A stretch of 64,000 nucleotides of DNA from contig OZ244119.1 of the NCBI GenBank assembly GCA_965215755.1, positions 1,240,001-1,304,000 of the forward strand, given 5' to 3'. This document shows, in pieces, positions 62,496-64,000 of this stretch. Positions within the stretch are counted from its first letter, which is position 1. Each line of letters starts with the position of its first letter. The DNA comes from Tectiglobus sp965215755 (GTDB lineage: Bacteria > Pseudomonadota > Alphaproteobacteria > Rhizobiales > Hyphomicrobiaceae). Under the pieces are notes generated by a model. The model ran no database searches, had not been told where the DNA came from, and saw only the letters and a list, made by a program, of their open reading frames with translations. The position numbers were made by a program, and so were the translations under genes.

Positions 62496-63509
62496 ATGCG
62501 ACGCGAGACAAACGGAATTGATCCCGACGCTCAAGCTGCCGATGCAAACACGCCTGCGGCTCAAGAGCCCTCGGCCGATCCGGTTGCTGCTCGCGCCGAA
62601 CTGAACGCGCATGAAGGAATCGAGCAAGCCAATCAGCGTCTGATGGATCTGCGCCACGACAAGGATGCGATCCGCCGAATTTTCGAAACTGGGGAATATC
62701 CCTACAAAAGAAAGATCTCGCGCCGTTCCTATGAGAGGCAGAAGGCGGAATTACAGGTCGAGCTTCTGAAAGTGCAGGAGTGGGTCAAGCTGACCGGCCA
62801 GAAGATCGTTCTGCTGTTTGAAGGACGCGATGCAGCTGGCAAAGGCGGCACCATCAAGCGCTTCACCGAGCATATGAACCCGCGTGGCTCGCGCGTCGTT
62901 GCGCTTGAAAAGCCAACAGAGCGTGAGAAGTCGCAATGGTACTTCCAACGCTACATCCAGCAACTTCCGGCTGGCGGTGAGATCGTCTTGTTCGATCGCT
63001 CGTGGTATAACCGCGCGGGTGTTGAGCGGGTGATGGGGTTTTGCAAACCGAATGAATACCTTGAGTTCATGCGCGAGGCGCCAGAAATCGAACGTATGAT
63101 GGTTCGCAATGGGATCATCCTCTTCAAATACTGGTTTTCGGTGACGCGAGAAGAGCAGCTGCGGCGGTTCAAGGCCCGCGAAAATGAGCCTCTGAAGAAG
63201 TGGAAGTTGTCGCCGATTGATGTGCAGTCACTCGATAAATGGGATGACTACACGGAAGCCAAAGAGGCGATGTTCTTCTATACCGATACGGCGGATGCTC
63301 CTTGGACGATTATCAAGTCCGATGACAAGAAGCGTGCCCGGCTTGCCTGTATGAAGCATTTCCTGTCATCACTGGCCTATCCGGAAAAGGACAGGCAAAT
63401 TGTGAACGCACCCGATCCCCTGATTGTTGGCAGTTCCGATCATGTCATCGGTCGGTCCGACCATATTCTCGGTAAGAGCTTACATCCAGAAGCCCGAAAG
63501 ACGACTTGA
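62496..63509 (+). CDS. ppk2: Polyphosphate kinase 2
   Basis: A 337-residue PPK2-family enzyme, which moves phosphate between polyphosphate and nucleoside diphosphates. Walker A is FEGRDAAGKGGTIKRF near residue 108, Walker B is IVLFDRSWYNRAGVERVMG near 162, and the lid contains REEQLRRFKARENEPLKKWK. About 70 N-terminal residues are poorly conserved and polar. GGGAGGG before the ATG at 62496 decided this start over an earlier one. The one-domain length fits class I PPK2 (ADP/GDP to ATP/GTP). Confidence 0.92.
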   Translation: MRRETNGIDPDAQAADANTPAAQEPSADPVAARAELNAHEGIEQANQRLMDLRHDKDAIRRIFETGEYPYKRKISRRSYERQKAELQVELLKVQEWVKLTGQKIVLLFEGRDAAGKGGTIKRFTEHMNPRGSRVVALEKPTEREKSQWYFQRYIQQLPAGGEIVLFDRSWYNRAGVERVMGFCKPNEYLEFMREAPEIERMMVRNGIILFKYWFSVTREEQLRRFKARENEPLKKWKLSPIDVQSLDKWDDYTEAKEAMFFYTDTADAPWTIIKSDDKKRARLACMKHFLSSLAYPEKDRQIVNAPDPLIVGSSDHVIGRSDHILGKSLHPEARKTT

Positions 63510-63536
63510 GCTTCGTTGAACAATTGCGTTGGCCCG

Positions 63537-63571
63537 ACAGCCTCCTCGCCGAAGGCGCGCGGTGAGGCTGT
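63537..63571. terminator. Weak hairpin between convergent genes
   Basis: ACAGCCTC (63537-63544) pairs with GAGGCTGT (63564-63571) around a GC-rich loop that can form further pairs. No T-run follows on either strand. It lies between the ends of ppk2 and the last enoyl-CoA hydratase gene, so a terminator role is plausible only by position. Confidence 0.3.
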
Positions 63572-63587
63572 TCGGTCATGTCGGGTC

Positions 63588-64000
63588 TCAACCGTCTTTT
63601 TCAAACGCATCCCAATTGAACAGCAGTGGTTGCTTTTCGACGAAGCGTCTGGCGGCATCTTTGTGATAGTCGCTGGCTGCGCAAATCGCCTGGGCGGCGG
63701 CTTCCATTTCGATCAACGCATGGGCATCAAGATCAAATGCCTGATTGGTAACACGCTTGGTGATGCCGAGGGCAGCTTTGCTTCCCATTTGCATCCTCTT
63801 GGCGAGCTTGAGTGCTGCCGCAGCGAGATGATCGGGTTCGTGGATCTCCATGACAATGCCAAGGGTTTCGGCTTCGCTTGCATCAATCACCCGGCAGGTA
63901 AACATGAGTTCTTTGGCGCGCTGCATGCCAACGATTCTCGGCAAGGTGAAAAACACGCTGCAATCCGGAACCAGGCCGATGCGTCCGAAGACAGAGCAAA
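63588..64000 (-). CDS. Enoyl-CoA hydratase/isomerase-family protein, C-terminal part (5' end outside window)
   Basis: The frame is open to the end of the window, reading FGRIGLVPDCSVFFTLPRIV near the edge. This is the crotonase segment just before the catalytic acidic position, so about the first 120 residues are missing. AKELMFTCRVIDASEAETLG and a C-terminal RRFVEKQPLLFNWDAFEKDG complete it. A GTG at 63956 could be mistaken for a start but would remove the active site. The substrate is unknown. Confidence 0.85.
   Translation of the reverse strand, partial: CSVFGRIGLVPDCSVFFTLPRIVGMQRAKELMFTCRVIDASEAETLGIVMEIHEPDHLAAAALKLAKRMQMGSKAALGITKRVTNQAFDLDAHALIEMEAAAQAICAASDYHKDAARRFVEKQPLLFNWDAFEKDG

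Overview
The window looks like a chromosomal segment of an alphaproteobacterium, most likely of the order Hyphomicrobiales (Rhizobiales-like). The assignment rests on gene content and is inference: an OpgH-type glucan synthase and an NdvA-type glucan exporter, FkbM and TIGR01459-type HAD proteins, acyl-CoA genes of a metabolically versatile heterotroph, and IS1111- and IS1182-type insertion sequences. No rRNA, tRNA or CRISPR array was recognised.

Layout. 1-9.2 kb: the C-terminal end of a thiamine-pyrophosphate enzyme, a FemAB-like acyltransferase, an AtuA pair, a TPR protein, a TauD/TfdA dioxygenase with an Asp/Glu-racemase-like protein, an alpha/beta hydrolase, a family 2 glycosyltransferase behind a perfect 16-bp stem-loop, and a HAD phosphatase. 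9.2-12.8 kb: a tightly overlapping minus-strand operon opgH, FkbM methyltransferase, Tat-exported unknown protein. 12.9-23 kb: a set of genes that looks like a modified-pterin or pyrimidine pathway (dehydrogenase, divergent PTPS/QueD-like protein, GT4 glycosyltransferase, methyltransferase, RibD-like reductase, and GTP cyclohydrolase II further on), interleaved with a cytochrome b561, a YfhO-like membrane protein and the glucan exporter. 23.4-26.5 kb: a four-gene operon with D-erythronate dehydrogenase and 2-oxo-tetronate isomerase. 26.8-36.4 kb: a possible small lipoprotein, GST, enoyl-CoA hydratases, an Ldh-family dehydrogenase, an MBL-fold protein, an acyl-CoA dehydrogenase / APH-kinase / hydratase operon, and an enolase-superfamily enzyme. 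36.6-38.5 kb: a divergent LysR-TfdA dioxygenase pair.

38.7-54.9 kb is an accessory region. It carries one IS1111-type element with a candidate guide (seek/bridge) RNA region, two different IS1182 elements, several families of degenerate dispersed repeats, fossil 3' ends of an enolase-superfamily gene, a broken small secreted protein and a GNAT remnant. Between these lie a methyltransferase, an adenylate cyclase-TPR protein, a caspase-like protein, GNAT acetyltransferases and a LysR / GntP transporter / PAT-type acetyltransferase cassette. 55-64 kb returns to ordinary chromosomal genes: a CNNM/CBS membrane protein, UspA, a beta-propeller-like protein, RidA, a class V aminotransferase, enoyl-CoA hydratases, prephenate dehydrogenase and polyphosphate kinase 2.

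The points most worth a second look are the pterin-like cluster with its altered PTPS active site, the guide-like match between the IS1111 3' noncoding region and its own left junction, the opgH operon without opgG, and the enolase 3'-end fossils that sit, like the intact gene, in front of a LysR gene.
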